This document shows positions 61,666-64,000 of a DNA stretch of 64,000 bases, piece by piece. This DNA is from UBA2040 sp041751955 (GTDB lineage: Bacteria > Bacteroidota > Bacteroidia > Flavobacteriales_D > Crocinitomicaceae): contig JBGSIB010000030.1 in the NCBI GenBank assembly GCA_041751955.1, positions 15,020 to 79,019 on the forward strand. The letters run 5' to 3'. A program made the translations under genes and the position numbers. Below the pieces are notes generated by a model that ran no database searches, was not told the DNA's origin, and worked only from the letters and a program-made list of their open reading frames with translations. Every line of letters begins with the position of its first letter. The first letter of the stretch is position 1.

Positions 61666-63591
61666 ATGAAACAATTCTTATTCATCATTGTCGCTTGCTT
61701 TTTTAGCTTTGCCTCATTCGCACAATCCATTTCCGGAAACATGAACACCGTCCTTGAAGGTGAAAAAGTGGTCATGAAATATGGCAATGTTGATATTTAC
61801 AAAAAAGACAAACTCATCAAAACAGTATTGACGGATGAATACGGAAATTTCAATGTGAAATTGGATACGGGAACCTACGTTTGCGTTTTGAACTACGATG
61901 GCTATGCTCCTGTTCGAAAAGAAATCAGGGTGAAAGGTGATGAAAAGGAAGATTTCGCTGTGGCAGAATCCAAAGTTGGTGCCGCCAAACTGAAAAAAGA
62001 ACGAAGCAAAACAATGGAATACGAAGCAATGGGAAGCATTTCTGCTCCAGCTACCATGGGAAAAGATTACCATATGGATGCTGAAGATGGGGACAGACTT
62101 CACGCACCTATAGCTACTGGCATGTATGATATGAAAGAAAAGTATTCTGACTTCATCAACAATAAATCTTCAAAAATGGGCCCGCTCACGGCTGGTGAGG
62201 TCAATGATTTTTCCAAATGGAGTTTGTGGAATTCCTACACAGAAAAAGAATTTTCTGCTACAGCAACAAATTGGAATTTATTGCCCAAAGGTCGTTACAC
62301 CGTGCAATTGCAAAACAGAGAGGGAATTCCCGTTGCAGATGCCAAGGTAAAATTGTTATTGAGTGGCAAAGCCATTTACGAAGCACGTACCGACAATACA
62401 GGAAAAGCCGAATTATGGGCTTCTCTTAAAAAAGGTGTCGAACTAGCAGCTGGGAAACTGAGCATTGAAGTGGAGAAAAATGGTAAGAAAGAAAAAATAG
62501 ATCGTGTCACTACTTTCGAAAATGGCATCAATCACATCACCTTAAAATCAGACTGCGAACAATCACAAATTGTGGACATTGCCTTTGTTTTCGATGCAAC
62601 AGGTTCCATGGGAGACGAATTGCGTTTTTTACAAAATGAAATCAAACAAATTATTTTCGATTCTAAAAAAGTGGATGATCGTTTGAATTTCCGCTTTGCC
62701 AATGTTTTCTTCCGCGACAAAGGCGATGCTTACGTCACCAAACAAATGCCTTTCACGCGCATCTTGACCGAAGCGAACTCCTATATCGACGAACAAAGTG
62801 CTGGCGGTGGCGGCGATACGCCTGAAGCTGTCGAAGCAGCCTTGGATGAAGCATTGAACAACTTAGAATGGAGCGATGATGCTAGAACTCGTTTACTTTT
62901 CTTGATGCTCGATGCACCACCGCACAATACACCAGAGATTCAAGAAAAAATGGAGAAATTAATGCGCCTAGCCGCCCAAAAAGGTGTTCGCATCATTCCT
63001 ATTGGCGCAAGCGGAATGCAAAAAGATACGGAATTTTTGATGCGTATTTTGGCTTTGGGAACAAATGGAACCTATACTTTTCTAACCAATCATAGTGGTG
63101 TTGGAGGACAACATATCGAACCAACAACCGATAAATATGATGTGGAAACCTTGAATGCATTAATGGTTCGCCTAATCAAAAGCTACACATTTATGCCGGA
63201 TTGCCAATCTCAAATTCAAGACCCTGAATTACCTTATCCAGATTCTTTGGTGCAATATCCTTTCATTAATGTGCACGAAGACACGCTCAAAGACAGTGTT
63301 AGTATCGATTCAGCACGTTTTGATCCGAATGACAAAAATGACACTTTAAACATCACATGGAGTTACTATCCAAATCCAACGCGAGGTATAGTAAACATCG
63401 TTGTTGATCGCGACATTGACATGCTCTACATCACAGACATCACGGGCAAAGAATTGATGGTCGTAAAAGAAATTTACAAAGACAGAGCCGTACAAATCGA
63501 TTTATCACCTTATCCAACGGGAATGTATCTCATACGCTACCCAGTGGGCAAGAAGTGGATCAGTGGCAAAGTCGTTTTGTTGCGAAATTAA
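61666..63591 (+). CDS. Secreted VWA-domain protein with T9SS type A sorting domain
   Basis: A 641-residue exported protein: signal peptide (FASFAQ), a carboxypeptidase-regulatory-like beta domain (~20-95), a region with LTAGEVNDFSKWSLWN (~175-190), a second small beta domain (~205-290), a VWA domain with the metal site DATGS (310-314) and GGGGDTPEAVEAALDEAL, and a sorting domain (YYPNPTRGIVNIVV...YPTGMYLIRY). VWA domains mediate adhesion or complex assembly; here it acts at the cell surface. Start and length fit. Confidence 0.9.
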   Translation: MKQFLFIIVACFFSFASFAQSISGNMNTVLEGEKVVMKYGNVDIYKKDKLIKTVLTDEYGNFNVKLDTGTYVCVLNYDGYAPVRKEIRVKGDEKEDFAVAESKVGAAKLKKERSKTMEYEAMGSISAPATMGKDYHMDAEDGDRLHAPIATGMYDMKEKYSDFINNKSSKMGPLTAGEVNDFSKWSLWNSYTEKEFSATATNWNLLPKGRYTVQLQNREGIPVADAKVKLLLSGKAIYEARTDNTGKAELWASLKKGVELAAGKLSIEVEKNGKKEKIDRVTTFENGINHITLKSDCEQSQIVDIAFVFDATGSMGDELRFLQNEIKQIIFDSKKVDDRLNFRFANVFFRDKGDAYVTKQMPFTRILTEANSYIDEQSAGGGGDTPEAVEAALDEALNNLEWSDDARTRLLFLMLDAPPHNTPEIQEKMEKLMRLAAQKGVRIIPIGASGMQKDTEFLMRILALGTNGTYTFLTNHSGVGGQHIEPTTDKYDVETLNALMVRLIKSYTFMPDCQSQIQDPELPYPDSLVQYPFINVHEDTLKDSVSIDSARFDPNDKNDTLNITWSYYPNPTRGIVNIVVDRDIDMLYITDITGKELMVVKEIYKDRAVQIDLSPYPTGMYLIRYPVGKKWISGKVVLLRN

Positions 63592-63619
63592 GCTGTAGTA
63601 AGATCGCGAAATGATTAAG

Positions 63620-63645
63620 GAGTCTCAAAAAAGGCTCTTTTTTTT
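63620..63645 (+). terminator. Intrinsic terminator after VWA gene
   Basis: A 6-bp stem GAGTCT / AGGCTC (one G-T pair) followed by eight T, about 28 bp after the stop. Confidence 0.7.
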
Positions 63646-63978
63646 ATTTCCGACAGTAAGGTAAAATTAACTTTCAGCTACTTCTTTACTCTTAGTTGCC
63701 TATATTTCAAATACAACTAATTTTAATAGCGAAACACGAATTCTGAAATCCAAACACTTTCTAATTTTCATTTTAAAAGTTTTAGCAAAGTCATACTCTT
63801 TATGGAATACAATAAAAGAATTTAAAATAGGAAAGTCTACCCTCCGTGTAACTCAACTCACTAAAACAGCTTTTCTTAATAATAATTTAACCATCACTTA
63901 ATTTAAATACATTATAAATTATCGCACTTATCCCTAAGATTATTTTTAATTTAAAGCAAACACACTAAAACATTAACG
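63646..63978. other. 333-bp AT-rich intergenic region with a 26-bp end repeat
   Basis: I see no gene. Bases 63923-63948 are the exact reverse complement of 14-39 at the left end of the window. Otherwise the stretch is featureless AT-rich DNA before a possible start at 63979. Confidence 0.5.
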
Positions 63979-64000
63979 ATGGGAGTAAATTTAATAGAAC
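63979..64000 (+). CDS. Partial CDS start at the right edge
   Basis: ATG at 63979 opens MGVNLIE before the sequence ends. Only seven codons are visible, so no function can be given and the start itself is tentative. Confidence 0.25.

Noticed and set aside
1..64000. tRNA, rRNA, riboswitch or prophage genes
   Set aside because: I looked for cloverleaf-like segments, rRNA-like conserved stretches, phage structural genes and integrases and saw none that I can support by eye; a tRNAscan-SE/Infernal run would be decisive.

Overview
The window looks like chromosomal DNA of a Bacteroidota bacterium, most likely order Flavobacteriales and plausibly close to Crocinitomicaceae/Fluviicola. The evidence is low G+C, TAnnTTTG-type -7 promoter boxes with almost no Shine-Dalgarno sequences, many secreted proteins ending in type 9 secretion (T9SS) sorting domains, a Bat (Bacteroides aerotolerance) operon, a SUF operon and a flavobacterial carotenoid cluster. 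I see no rRNA, tRNA, CRISPR array, integrase, transposase or phage module. The genus assignment is inference.

Layout. 0-4.6 kb: XRE regulator, PAP2 phosphatase, obgE and a fused HPRT-adenylate kinase on the minus strand, with purK divergent. 4.7-9.8 kb: a tight six-gene operon of ECF-type sigma factor, crtI, crtB, idi, a PTPS-family pterin enzyme and a photolyase, which reads as a photoprotection regulon. 9.9-11.3 kb: a lipoprotein and a zinc-ribbon protein. 11.5-18.9 kb: the moxR-DUF58-batA/B/C/D operon, with most genes overlapping. 19-28 kb: housekeeping and envelope genes (rlmN, namZ, an FtsX-like permease, ribF and several lipoproteins) plus a frameshifted EF-hand gene. 28.2-33 kb: sufA-B-C-D, in which every intergenic gap carries dispersed repeats and the 5' end of sufC is duplicated. 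33-40 kb: T9SS cargo (including a GH16 glucanase), a HEPN-like orphan, a thioesterase, small lipoproteins and an ankyrin remnant. 40.1-51 kb: a one-strand stress island holding aldehyde dehydrogenase, a flavin reductase-like protein, ferritin, an AI-2E-family permease, a PRC-barrel protein, MscS, Cu/Zn SOD, DoxX, several NADP oxidoreductases (one interrupted by a stop codon) and a DJ-1/PfpI protein. 51-52.8 kb: a Fic gene with regularly spaced operator-like repeats, then decayed sequence. 52.9-63.6 kb: large T9SS cargo (M4 protease, lectin/PKD protein, VWA protein) and secreted EF-hand proteins.

Recurring themes are photo-oxidative and redox stress (carotenoids, photolyase, SUF, SOD, ferritin, aldehyde detoxification), a large T9SS surface proteome, and several families of short intergenic repeats, some starting directly after stop codons. 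The observations I rate highest are the Fic promoter repeats (spacing 34-18-34 bp), the 45-bp duplication of the sufC start around a repeat insertion, the palindromic leader element shared by three orphan loci, and the sigma-carotenoid-pterin-photolyase operon. Four genes carry apparent disruptions that need raw reads to tell real decay from sequence error.
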